From the IMG/VR virus record IMGVR_UViG_3300045944_000171, positions 1 to 33,166 of that record: a stretch of 33,166 nt of DNA. One strand, given 5' to 3'. Positions 22,600 to 30,639 of the stretch are shown in pieces. Both the position numbers and the translations under genes were made by a program. The notes under the pieces are model-generated. The model was given only the letters and a program-made list of their open reading frames with translations, was not told the DNA's origin and ran no database searches. The stretch's first letter is position 1. Every line of letters starts with the position of its first letter. This DNA comes from a virus.

Positions 22600-23850
22600 A
22601 TGAGTGACCTTGTAATCGCCAATGACAGGCCCCTCGTCGTCACCTACGTGGGGAAGGAAACCACCAGGGGGACACTGGTGGTCCCGACCGTCAAGTGGTA
22701 CGGCGACATGCGCTTGCAGCGAAGCCAGCCGTTTGCCGAGCGGCCCGCCTACAACGGGACCTTTTTCGGCGACGTGGATTTCGTGCGGGGCGCCGTCGAG
22801 GTGACGGGCAACGCCTCCTACGTGGCCACGTACGAGGACTGGCTCGACTATGCGCGCATGATTGTCGCCGGCGGCGGCACGGGTGTGACGGACGGCGGCA
22901 GCCCCGCCGCCTTCACCCACACCAAGAAACCGTCCGGCACTGCGGACGACCTGGATACCCTGAGTTGTCAGTACGGCTTCCCCCATAAGCCGTACGAGTC
23001 AAGCATGGTCTTCGGCACCGAGATGACGATTCGGGCGGACATCGACGATCCGGCCGCCTGCTGGATGGTGGACATCCCGACCGTCATGGCCCGGAGCATG
23101 GATCATGTCAACGTCGGTGAGCACACCGCCGCCGGCACGCATAGCGCGACGACCGTCCAGGCGGCGGCGCTCAGCTTCACCGCCGACGAGTACAACGGCG
23201 GGGTGATCTGGCTGGTCAAGGCCGGCGGCACGGTGCAGGTGCGGTCGATCTCCGATACCACGACCGACACGATCACGGTCGCGACCGCCTGGGATTCCAA
23301 CCCCGTGGATGGCGATACGTTCATCCTCGTCGACGCGCTGCAAGCCGGCATCGCCGATCGCGAGCGTGAGGTGATCGACGGACCCGGTACCGATATCTGG
23401 ATCGACCCGGCGACCGGCACGGTCGGCACGACCCACATTGACGAGTTGGGGCTGGCCATCTCCTTCAACTGCACCTACCGCAACAACGCCTACACCAAGC
23501 GGGCGCTGAGTAACGTCAACGAGGCGTCCACCAAACTCGGCCGCGGCTTCGCCAAGGTCCTGTTCAGTGTCCGGATGGAAGACGAAAGCCCGATCATCTG
23601 GGAGTACTGGAAGGACAAGACGGAGCTGCAAATCCGCGTCCAGCAGACCGGCGCGATCATTCACGACGCCGTGACCAGCCGCGCCCGCATCGACATCTTC
23701 CGGGCGGTGGTGGACGGCTACACCGAGGACGACCGCAACAGCAACATCACGAAGACGTGGAATTTCGTGGGGCTGCTCGATAGCAGTGAGGCGGCGCCGA
23801 TCGAGTACGAGGGCATCAACGACCTGACGACGTTGCCGCTGGGAGCCTAG
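22600..23850 (+). CDS. major tail tube protein
   Basis: This 416-residue protein is placed and built as the tail tube subunit, upstream of the frameshifted chaperone and the tape measure. AAGGAG lies eight bases before the ATG. Strands such as VDFVRGAVEVTGNASYVATYED and FSVRMEDESPIIWEYWKDKTEL are typical. Residues of about 190-245 form an inserted beta-module (DEYNGGVIWLVKAGGTVQVRS, then DTITVATAWDSNPVDGDTFIL) that recurs in the distal tail protein downstream. Tube proteins often carry such surface-exposed add-on domains. Confidence 0.75.
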   Translation: MSDLVIANDRPLVVTYVGKETTRGTLVVPTVKWYGDMRLQRSQPFAERPAYNGTFFGDVDFVRGAVEVTGNASYVATYEDWLDYARMIVAGGGTGVTDGGSPAAFTHTKKPSGTADDLDTLSCQYGFPHKPYESSMVFGTEMTIRADIDDPAACWMVDIPTVMARSMDHVNVGEHTAAGTHSATTVQAAALSFTADEYNGGVIWLVKAGGTVQVRSISDTTTDTITVATAWDSNPVDGDTFILVDALQAGIADREREVIDGPGTDIWIDPATGTVGTTHIDELGLAISFNCTYRNNAYTKRALSNVNEASTKLGRGFAKVLFSVRMEDESPIIWEYWKDKTELQIRVQQTGAIIHDAVTSRARIDIFRAVVDGYTEDDRNSNITKTWNFVGLLDSSEAAPIEYEGINDLTTLPLGA

Positions 23851-23853
23851 CCC

Positions 23854-24465
23854 ATGAGCCTGCCATCGCCCGAGCTCGACCGCATCGAAGCGCAATCGCA
23901 CGCCGCTGAGCCGGGCTTTCGCCGGCGCTACCCGCGGCATCGCGTCGAGGGGCGCGCTGGCGGTCCCTTCGCCGGGCTCTGGATCGACGTGGGGGACATG
24001 ACCAACGAGGATGTGCTCATCCTCTCCCGGACCATGCTTGCCTTCGACCTCTACCGCCTGGCTGCGGCGCACGTCCTGGCCTGGAACGTCGAGGCGCCGG
24101 TCTGGGGTGAGGCGGAGGCGCCGGCCGATGCCTGGGGCGGCACGGAGATCGGGGCGCGCACGGTGCCGGCGATCGTCGGCTGGGAGCGACTGCCCGCGCC
24201 GGCTGAGGCGGGACCCGACGTGTTTCTCCGGTTGAGCCGTGAGGTGGACGGCGGCGCCGAGGTGGCGGCGTGGATCATCGCCCGACTGCGTGGCATCGCA
24301 GAACTGGATGACGACGCCCTAAAAGCGTTGAGGCGGCTCGCCTCCGTGCCCGCTGGGAAGCCCGGCGCGACGTCGCCCGACGCAACCGAACCGTCTTCAT
24401 CGACCGCGAGCCCGCGCCGTCGCCGCTCCTCTGGGACGCGCTCCGGCTCGACCTCGAGCGGGTGA
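23854..24465 (+). CDS. tail assembly chaperone, short form (gpG-like)
   Basis: The zero-frame product is 203 residues. GGGAG precedes the ATG. The first 157 residues are normal and mostly helical (MTNEDVLILSRTMLAFDLYRL). Beyond the slippery site at 24318-24324 the zero frame gives a low-complexity Ser/Arg/Pro tail, while the -1 frame continues a natural-looking protein. In tailed phages the short form and the frameshifted long form bind the tape measure at a fixed ratio before tube assembly. Confidence 0.8.
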   Translation: MSLPSPELDRIEAQSHAAEPGFRRRYPRHRVEGRAGGPFAGLWIDVGDMTNEDVLILSRTMLAFDLYRLAAAHVLAWNVEAPVWGEAEAPADAWGGTEIGARTVPAIVGWERLPAPAEAGPDVFLRLSREVDGGAEVAAWIIARLRGIAELDDDALKALRRLASVPAGKPGATSPDATEPSSSTASPRRRRSSGTRSGSTSSG

Positions 24466-24638
24466 GCCCGTGGGAATGGCTGCGCCTGCCGGCCCGCTGG
24501 TGCGCCCTGATGACTGCGGCGCGGCGGGCGGCATTGGCCGAAATCGCCGCCGAGCGGAGCACGACGACGCAGGGCAACCGCGCCGCGGCGCTCGCCCGTC
24601 AGCAGGCGCGACGGACGGGCTACGGCCGGATTGGCTAG
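23854..24638 (+). CDS. tail assembly chaperone, -1 frameshift form (gpGT-like)
   Basis: After 157 residues a -1 shift at AAA (24322-24324) joins the frame ending at TAG 24636-24638, giving about 261 residues. The extension is rich in Arg, Ala and Trp (RARWEARRDVARRNRTVFID, then SPWEWLRLPARWCALM) and has the look of other gpT extensions. In the -1 frame no ATG, GTG or TTG occurs between the upstream stop at 24309 and the GTG at 24462, so the first 46 residues of the extension cannot be made by separate initiation. The annotated coordinates span both frames. Confidence 0.8.
24318..24344 (+). promoter_or_regulatory. programmed -1 frameshift signal
   Basis: The slippery sequence CCTAAAA (24318-24324) lets the Lys tRNA re-pair fully on AAA after moving back one base. 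The P-site codon CTA re-pairs less well on CCT, so A-site slippage may dominate. Five bases downstream, GAGGCG-GCT-CGCCTC (24330-24344) forms a perfect 6-bp hairpin, at the spacing known to stimulate -1 shifts. The gene context (tail chaperone) is the classic place for this mechanism. Confidence 0.75.
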
Positions 24639-24901
24639 CGGTCGGAGTTGATGGCGATGACGATCAGGAGACCGAGGTGAACGATCGCCACGGCGACCGA
24701 CGCCCCGGTCAGGACCGGCTCGGCCATCACCCAGCCCTCGACCGAGGCCATGCTCAGACCGATCGGCACCAGAAATGCGCCGAAGAGGGCCAGCATCAGG
24801 ACGGTGACGACCTGATCGATGGCGCTCATCCGCTCATCGCCGGCCGCCTGGCCGGGCGCAACGTGAGCGTAGGGGCGATGCGGGGTAGACTGGGATGGCA
24901 T
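24635..24901 (-). CDS. small membrane protein with two TM segments (antisense moron-like)
   Basis: This 88-residue protein is encoded opposite to the tail operon. On the minus strand, AGGAGAGGAG lies about eight bases before the ATG. A second start at 24829 would give 64 residues. Two hydrophobic helices are clear: VVTVLMLALFGAFLVPIGL and VLTGASVAVAIVHLGLLIVI, separated by a short loop. Topology and size fit a class II holin or a superinfection-exclusion protein; neither is proven. Its TAG shares the CTAG at 24635-24638 with the stop of the frameshifted chaperone. GACTC...GAGTC on its mRNA could form a hairpin overlapping the ribosome site. Confidence 0.7.
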   Translation of the reverse strand: MPSQSTPHRPYAHVAPGQAAGDERMSAIDQVVTVLMLALFGAFLVPIGLSMASVEGWVMAEPVLTGASVAVAIVHLGLLIVIAINSDR

Positions 24902-24997
24902 TGGGTTGACTCCTCTCCTGAGTCGATCGGGTGCCGTGGCCGGGGTGTTTGCCGCACCGCCGGCCCTTATGCGTTCGGCGCGGAAGGATAACAGACC

Positions 24998-27900
24998 GTG
25001 ACCGACCGGATACAAATTACCATTGAGGGACGAGACCAGGCATCGGATGACATGCAGCGCGTCGGGCAGTCGGCGCAGCAGATGGGCCGCCAGGTCCAGC
25101 AGGCCGGGCAGGTTGTCTCGCAGGGGTTCCGCAGCGTTGGCCAGTCCGCGCAACAGATGGAGCGGCAGGTCGACCAGGCTGAGCGCGGTATGGCGCGTTT
25201 CAGTCGGACTGGCGCGGCGTTGGGCGCTATTGCCGGGACAGTGGCCGGCGCGCTCTCGGAAGCGGCGCGGGCGGCGGCCGAAGAAGAAGCGACCTTCGCC
25301 CAACTGGAGGCGGCGGTCGCGGCCACCGGCCAGGAGTTTGACGCGCTCGCGCCGTCCCTCGACCGGCACATCGCGCAAGCCGAGGACATGTCGTTCGCCG
25401 ATGACGAGGCGGCGACGGCCCTCACGCGGTTGACCACCATTACCGGCGACGCCGAGGAAGCGCTCGACCTCCTGGCCCTGACGATGGACGTCGCGCGGGG
25501 GCGGGGCATCTCCCTCGCGGACGCCGCCACGCTGGTCGGGCGCGTCGCTGAGGGCAACACGGCGATCCTGACGCGCTACGGCATCGCCATCGAAGAGGGC
25601 GCGACCGCGACCGAAGCGCTGGCATCGTTACAGCAGCGCTATGGCGGTCAAGCTCAGGCGTTCGCCGACACGACGCAGGGCGCGATCGACCGTATCCGTA
25701 ATGCCTTCGACAACTGGGCTGAATCGGTCGGCGCCAGCACCGGCGAGTTGCAGGTGTTTCTCGCGCTCCTGCCGGGCTTGCAGGTCGGCTTCACCGGCCT
25801 GACGACGATCGCCGGCGGGCTGGCTCGCGCGCTGGGGCCGGTCGGGCTCGGCCTGACGGCGATTGGCGCCGCCGCGGCCATTCTCGAACTCACCGGGGTT
25901 ATCGATCTGTTCGGCAGCAACAGCGCCGACGCCACGGTCGACGTCGACAACCTGACCGAGGCGATCTACGGGCTCTATCAGGCCGGCGCCTCAGAGGACT
26001 TGATCCTCGCGCTCACCGCCGTTGATGAACGCTGGCAGGCGTACCTGGCGACGCTCGGCGACGTCGAGGCGATGCACCAACGCATCGAGCAAATCGGCTC
26101 GGAGTTGATGATCGACCAGGCGATCGACACGCTCACGGATCAGCAGGTCGAGGCGCTGAAGGCCGAGCGGGCGGCGTTGGAGGCGACGCTTGCGACGATC
26201 GAGGCCGGCGGCGGGGTGGAGGCGATCAACGGCGTCTCCGAGGCGCTGAGCGAGTTGGCGAACCTGGCGACCGAGCGCGGCGTCGATACGGTCACGTTCT
26301 TCGACGACCTCAATGAACAGCTCCGGCGGTTGGAGTCTGGCGAGATCACGCCTGAGCAATTCTTATCTGTCTTGCAAGACATGATCGCCAATTTCAACGA
26401 GTTGTACGTCACGCTTCCGCAGGCGACCGGGGCGCTGGACGACCACGCGCGGGCGATGGAAGAGGCGGAAGAGGCGGCGCTCGCGCTCGACGAGGCATGG
26501 GCATCGCAGGCATTGACGCTCGACGCCGTCGCGCTCGCGGAACAGGCGAATACGGACGCGCTGGCCCGCCATACGGAGGGAGTGACCGAGCAGATTGCGG
26601 CGACGCAGGAGAGTCAGGCCGCGCACGCCGCGTGGATGGACCAGCAAATTGCCGCGCGTGGCGTCATCACCCAGAACGTCGAGGCGATGGACTCGCTCGC
26701 CCTCGCCTCCCACATCGCCGCCGATGGCATCGTCACCCTGGCCGAACAGGAAACCCTGCTCGGTAAGCGGATGGACGAGACGACGACGCAACTCGGCTTC
26801 TACCGCAGCGCCGTCAACGACATGGAAGCGGCCTATGCGGAGTTGCAGGCGCGGCAGCAAGCCGGCGAAACCCTCACCCAGTCCGACATCCTTTTTATGC
26901 AGGAATACGAAGCCGAATCAGCGGACACAGCGCGGACCATCGGCGACCTGGTCATCGAGCAGGGCAAACTCGCGCAGGCGCAGATCGACAACGCCGAGGC
27001 GCAGGGCGAGCTCACCGACTCGATGGAAGACACGTCTGATGCCATCCTCGAACTGGTGGACACGCTCCGGGAGTTGTTCGGGTTGGACCCGCGCGGCACG
27101 AATCTCTTTAGCGGACTCTCCGAGCTGGCCGGGCTGATTACGGCGATCGGGACGCGGGGTGAACTGCCGACCGGTGGGCCGGCGAGTTCGACCGGCTATA
27201 CGGTCGTACAGAATCCGGACGGATCGTATTCATCGGTGCCCCCGCCGCCGGGCAGTCGGGCAGCCGGCGAATCGACGACGGGCGGACACACGCCGGGCAG
27301 CCCGCCCAATCTCCCGCCGCCGTCGCAGGACCTCCTGGGGCCGCAGACGGTTGTCACGACCCACCTCATCCGCTACCAGACGGACGCGGAGGGGCTTGCC
27401 GCGGCGATCGAGGAAGACCTGGGGTACGTCGAGCAGCTGCTCGGCGAGGAACTGGAATACACGATCACCCTCAATGCGGACGGCACCGAGGCGTACGCCG
27501 TCCTGACCGACCTGGAGGGCGACGTTCGGGCCGTCGTCACCGATGACTACGTCGTCATCCTGGAGGGGAATGCGGACGGGGCGCTCTCCGAGGCGGAGGC
27601 GGTCGAGCTCGCGATGAACGCCATCGACGGGAAAACGTCGGTCGTCTACGTCGATGCCGATACGGCTGATGCCCGCGCGGAAATCAATAGTCTGGTCGGC
27701 TACCAGGGTGATGCCTATATCGACGTCTATGCGCGCAACGTCGGACCGGCCTACGGTCCCGGCTACCGGCATGGCGGCATGATCGGCATTGATCCGGAGC
27801 CACTCCCGGCGCGGCATGGCCGGATGGTCACGGTCGGGGAGAATGGGCCGGAGACGGTCTATCTGCCGGTCGGCAGCACCGTCTCGCCGCACGCGCCGCG

Positions 27901-28012
27901 CGGCCGCGGCGGGATCAACGTCGGGACGGTGGTGATCTATGCCGACTCCGCGACCAACGGCCGGCGCGTGGCCCGTGACTTCGTGGCCGAGATGACGGCG
28001 GTGGGGCGATGA
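24998..28012 (+). CDS. tape measure protein
   Basis: This 1004-residue protein sets tail length and is ejected ahead of DNA. GTG 24998 has GGAAGG upstream. The N-terminal 62 residues are a Gln-rich coiled coil with an internal duplication (VGQSAQQM at 22-29 and 47-54). Hydrophobic segments occur near residues 70-90 and 255-300. Long Ala/Glu helices follow to about 690, then a Gly/Pro/Ser linker. A C-terminal globular part ends in the typical RHGGMIGID...GENGPETVYLPVG motif. At about 0.15 nm per residue a tail near 150 nm is expected. No peptidase motif is evident. Confidence 0.92.
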   Translation: MTDRIQITIEGRDQASDDMQRVGQSAQQMGRQVQQAGQVVSQGFRSVGQSAQQMERQVDQAERGMARFSRTGAALGAIAGTVAGALSEAARAAAEEEATFAQLEAAVAATGQEFDALAPSLDRHIAQAEDMSFADDEAATALTRLTTITGDAEEALDLLALTMDVARGRGISLADAATLVGRVAEGNTAILTRYGIAIEEGATATEALASLQQRYGGQAQAFADTTQGAIDRIRNAFDNWAESVGASTGELQVFLALLPGLQVGFTGLTTIAGGLARALGPVGLGLTAIGAAAAILELTGVIDLFGSNSADATVDVDNLTEAIYGLYQAGASEDLILALTAVDERWQAYLATLGDVEAMHQRIEQIGSELMIDQAIDTLTDQQVEALKAERAALEATLATIEAGGGVEAINGVSEALSELANLATERGVDTVTFFDDLNEQLRRLESGEITPEQFLSVLQDMIANFNELYVTLPQATGALDDHARAMEEAEEAALALDEAWASQALTLDAVALAEQANTDALARHTEGVTEQIAATQESQAAHAAWMDQQIAARGVITQNVEAMDSLALASHIAADGIVTLAEQETLLGKRMDETTTQLGFYRSAVNDMEAAYAELQARQQAGETLTQSDILFMQEYEAESADTARTIGDLVIEQGKLAQAQIDNAEAQGELTDSMEDTSDAILELVDTLRELFGLDPRGTNLFSGLSELAGLITAIGTRGELPTGGPASSTGYTVVQNPDGSYSSVPPPPGSRAAGESTTGGHTPGSPPNLPPPSQDLLGPQTVVTTHLIRYQTDAEGLAAAIEEDLGYVEQLLGEELEYTITLNADGTEAYAVLTDLEGDVRAVVTDDYVVILEGNADGALSEAEAVELAMNAIDGKTSVVYVDADTADARAEINSLVGYQGDAYIDVYARNVGPAYGPGYRHGGMIGIDPEPLPARHGRMVTVGENGPETVYLPVGSTVSPHAPRGRGGINVGTVVIYADSATNGRRVARDFVAEMTAVGR

Positions 28013-28029
28013 CGATGGGGATGAGGCGC

Positions 28030-28260
28030 CTACTTCGGGAGGGAGATCAGGCGGCGGTCGTCGGCGTCGAGGGAGTCCAGCGCCGCCCGCAACGAGCGGC
28101 GCGTGTCGCTCGTCTCCATCGGCTCTTCTGCCATCAGCCGATCCGCCAACCGGACGATCTCCCTGATCTGCCGGAGGGAGCCAAGCATCTTCTCGGCGGT
28201 CGAGATGCCGAACGACACCGCCAGGTCTTCAGTCGCTCGGTCCAGCGTGGTTCGGTTCAT
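28030..28260 (-). CDS. small helical protein, antisense, probably leaderless (76 aa)
   Basis: This 76-residue protein is encoded opposite to the tail genes, between the tape measure and distal tail genes. It is highly charged and almost all helical (MNRTTLDRATEDLAVSFGIS, then REIVRLADRLMAEEP). No family is recognised. No ribosome site precedes the ATG. Instead TGCTACACT, an extended -10-like sequence, ends six bases before it, so transcription should start at or next to the ATG. Codon pattern and continuity favour real coding over the opposite frame, which is unremarkable. It could be a moron-type gene expressed from a prophage. Confidence 0.6.
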   Translation of the reverse strand: MNRTTLDRATEDLAVSFGISTAEKMLGSLRQIREIVRLADRLMAEEPMETSDTRRSLRAALDSLDADDRRLISLPK

Positions 28261-28287
28261 GCCGGTAGTGTAGCAGGAGTCCGCTAG
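28261..28287 (-). promoter_or_regulatory. divergent 27-bp start region with extended -10
   Basis: On the minus strand TGC-TACACT (28275-28267) resembles an extended -10 and lies six bases from the minus-strand ATG at 28260. On the plus strand AGGAG (28275-28279) is the ribosome site for the distal tail gene at 28288. The two signals overlap, so transcription on one strand and translation signals of the other share the same bases. GCTACACTACC here is 9/11 identical to the dyad GCTAGACTAGC at 12202. Confidence 0.45.
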
Positions 28288-30639
28288 ATGGCGGTCGCGA
28301 GCATCACCAGTTACGGCGGGAATTCCCTCACCAGCTACGGCGGCCTCATCATGCATGAGGACTGGCGTGGCTCGTGGGGCGTCGGCGTCGACGAACGTGC
28401 TCGGCCCGGCACGCGGCCGGCGCTGGGGCGCGGCGCGATCGGGGCTCGGCGCATCACCGTCGAATTCACCTACACCACGCTCGCCGATGCCGATAGTCTG
28501 CTGGCCGCCCTCGCGCCGGAGGATGAGGAGCCGCGCCTCCTGGTCGGGCTCCTGATGGACGGCAGCACCTCGGTCCAGCGCTACGCCGTCATCGAGGGGC
28601 CGCACGAGCCGACCACGAACGACATCGGCGTCAACGGCTTCCGCGTCGTGTTCGTGTCCGCCGATCCGGCCTGGACCGCGGTCACGGCGACGGACGCCGA
28701 CCTCAACTCAGTCCCCGGCAACCAGTCCGGCGCGACGTGGTCCTCGGTGGCGCTGCCGAACGCCGGCGGGGCGGTAACGTGGCCGCTGGTGACGCTCGAC
28801 CCGACCGGGCAGCAGGCGGGCAGCCTCCTCTACCGCTACCGCCACGAGATCGCGATCACCAACAATACCGACTTCGACATGATCGGAGAGGCGATCGAGC
28901 TCGACCTGAACGATACGACCGCCTGGGTCAGCGCAAGCAACGGCGCGGCCTCGGACGGGAGCAACGTCTACGTCTACCGCGACGGTGTGCAAATCCCGCG
29001 CGAATTGATCGGCTTCAACGCCGTCAATTCGAGCATGTGGGTCTATGTCGATCACCTCGGAGCCGGCGAGTCGATGACGCTGGTCGTGGTCTACGGCGGC
29101 AGCGGCGGGCCGGGCATGGACCGGATGACCGGCGAGCAGCGCCCGGCCTTCTCGATCGAGTACGTCCTGGCCGCGGTCCTCGGCACCAGCACGGCGAGCA
29201 CGATCGAATTTGCCGGCGGGACGTTCGGCTACAACGACGAATACGACGACGGCCATTTACTGATGATGGATGGCGCGCAAGCCGGCAGTGGGCGGAATAT
29301 CAGCACGAACGATGCCGATACCGTGACGCTATCGTCTGCGCTCCCTGGGGCACCGGGCGCCGGCGACATTGCCCTGGTGCGGAAATCGCGGCAGGTCAAT
29401 CTTGGCGGCGGGGCGCAACGCATCGTCTACAACGTGCTCCAGGTCGAGCGGAATAACCTCTACCGGGGACTCTGGTATCTCAACACCGGACAGAATCGCC
29501 CGGACGACGTGCGCTTCGACACGCCGGGCGCCTGGGAGCCGTTCCTGTTCCTCGACAACACCGACGAGAAAAACCAGAGCGATTACCTGCGCGTCAACGT
29601 CGGCACGGTGGACTCGTTCGCCATCCTCGATTGTGATCGCTGCGGGCAGGGCGTGGCCGTCCTGCAAAATGAGGGCGCGGCGGACGGGATCAAGTTTTCC
29701 TCGATCTGGCCGATCACAGAATGGCGTTTTGACGGCGCCCTGAAAAACCCCAACGGGATGGCGCACGCCTTCTTCGGCAGCCGGCCGAACGAGACGCGCG
29801 ACTGGACCGAGGTCCGGGACGTGACGACGGCGGCGGATACCCTGACCACATTCTCAGCCGTCGCAAACTCCCTCGACTCCGGCACGCACCATCTGTGCGC
29901 CGTGATCCTGCCGGCCGACGACGAACGGATCGGGCCGGAGTGGGCCAGGATCACCGGCAGCCGCACCGCCGGCGGCACGTCCGGCACGGCGACGTTCACC
30001 GACGCGACGATCATCGACACGTACGTCAACGACCAATTCGTCAACGGAACGATCGTCATCGTCTCGGGGGCCGGATCGGGCCAGCGCCGCACGATCACCG
30101 ACTTCGTCGCCTCCACCGGGGTCTTTACGGTCAACAGCAACTGGTCGGTGAGCCTGGACGACACGAGCCGCTACGAAGTCACCAACAAGACGCTGGTCGC
30201 CACGCTGCGAACGAACGCGGTCTGGTATCTGTCCTTCGACCTGACCGACCTCGTCGGGGAGACGGGCATCACGGCGCAGGCGAACAACTACCCGGCCGCC
30301 TTCGTCGCCCGCATCGGCGGCGGCGCGACCGGCACGACCTACCCCTACCATCGGTTGGAGGTGGGGCTCAACGATCGCGTGCTCTTCCTGGCGGCGGCGA
30401 CGTACGTGCTCAAACTCGACTGCCCCAACCGGCGCGCCTGGATCGAGGACGGCAGCGGCAACGAGCTGGCGGATGTCACGCCCTACGTCGTCGCGGAGTA
30501 CGTGGCCAGCGCGACGGACATCCGCCTGGCGGACGACTGGCTGCCCGTGGCCGTTGGGGGCGAAACCTTCTACGTGCAAAATTCCGGCCTCACCACGTTT
30601 GACATCGACTTCGATGTGAGCCGGCGGTGGCTCGGGTGA
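28288..30639 (+). CDS. distal tail (Dit-like) protein with added beta domains
   Basis: This 783-residue protein begins with a Dit-like domain (first ~130 residues; GGLIMHEDWRGSWGVGVDER, then LLVGLLMDGST), the ring at the tail tip. A DUF2341-like region follows (YRYRHEIAITNNTDFDM, then MTLVVVYGG, about 180-270). Two copies of a beta-module seen also in the tail tube protein lie at about 304-367 and 566-630. The remaining beta-rich parts may bind carbohydrate. AGGAG precedes the ATG by eight bases. The protein is far longer than minimal Dit proteins. Confidence 0.7.
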   Translation: MAVASITSYGGNSLTSYGGLIMHEDWRGSWGVGVDERARPGTRPALGRGAIGARRITVEFTYTTLADADSLLAALAPEDEEPRLLVGLLMDGSTSVQRYAVIEGPHEPTTNDIGVNGFRVVFVSADPAWTAVTATDADLNSVPGNQSGATWSSVALPNAGGAVTWPLVTLDPTGQQAGSLLYRYRHEIAITNNTDFDMIGEAIELDLNDTTAWVSASNGAASDGSNVYVYRDGVQIPRELIGFNAVNSSMWVYVDHLGAGESMTLVVVYGGSGGPGMDRMTGEQRPAFSIEYVLAAVLGTSTASTIEFAGGTFGYNDEYDDGHLLMMDGAQAGSGRNISTNDADTVTLSSALPGAPGAGDIALVRKSRQVNLGGGAQRIVYNVLQVERNNLYRGLWYLNTGQNRPDDVRFDTPGAWEPFLFLDNTDEKNQSDYLRVNVGTVDSFAILDCDRCGQGVAVLQNEGAADGIKFSSIWPITEWRFDGALKNPNGMAHAFFGSRPNETRDWTEVRDVTTAADTLTTFSAVANSLDSGTHHLCAVILPADDERIGPEWARITGSRTAGGTSGTATFTDATIIDTYVNDQFVNGTIVIVSGAGSGQRRTITDFVASTGVFTVNSNWSVSLDDTSRYEVTNKTLVATLRTNAVWYLSFDLTDLVGETGITAQANNYPAAFVARIGGGATGTTYPYHRLEVGLNDRVLFLAAATYVLKLDCPNRRAWIEDGSGNELADVTPYVVAEYVASATDIRLADDWLPVAVGGETFYVQNSGLTTFDIDFDVSRRWLG

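Noticed and set aside
24882-24900. TAGACT on the plus strand as a promoter for the tape measure gene
   Set aside because: It lies inside the minus-strand membrane gene, has no -35 partner and is about 110 bases from the start; a single hexamer is too weak.
24470-24991. 173-codon plus-strand frame between chaperone and tape measure
   Set aside because: It overlaps the gpT extension and the well-supported minus-strand membrane gene, and reads as low-complexity sequence.
28009-28287. Plus-strand frame of 92 codons after the tape measure
   Set aside because: It is the complement of the minus-strand 76-residue gene and lacks a ribosome site; the minus-strand product has better composition.
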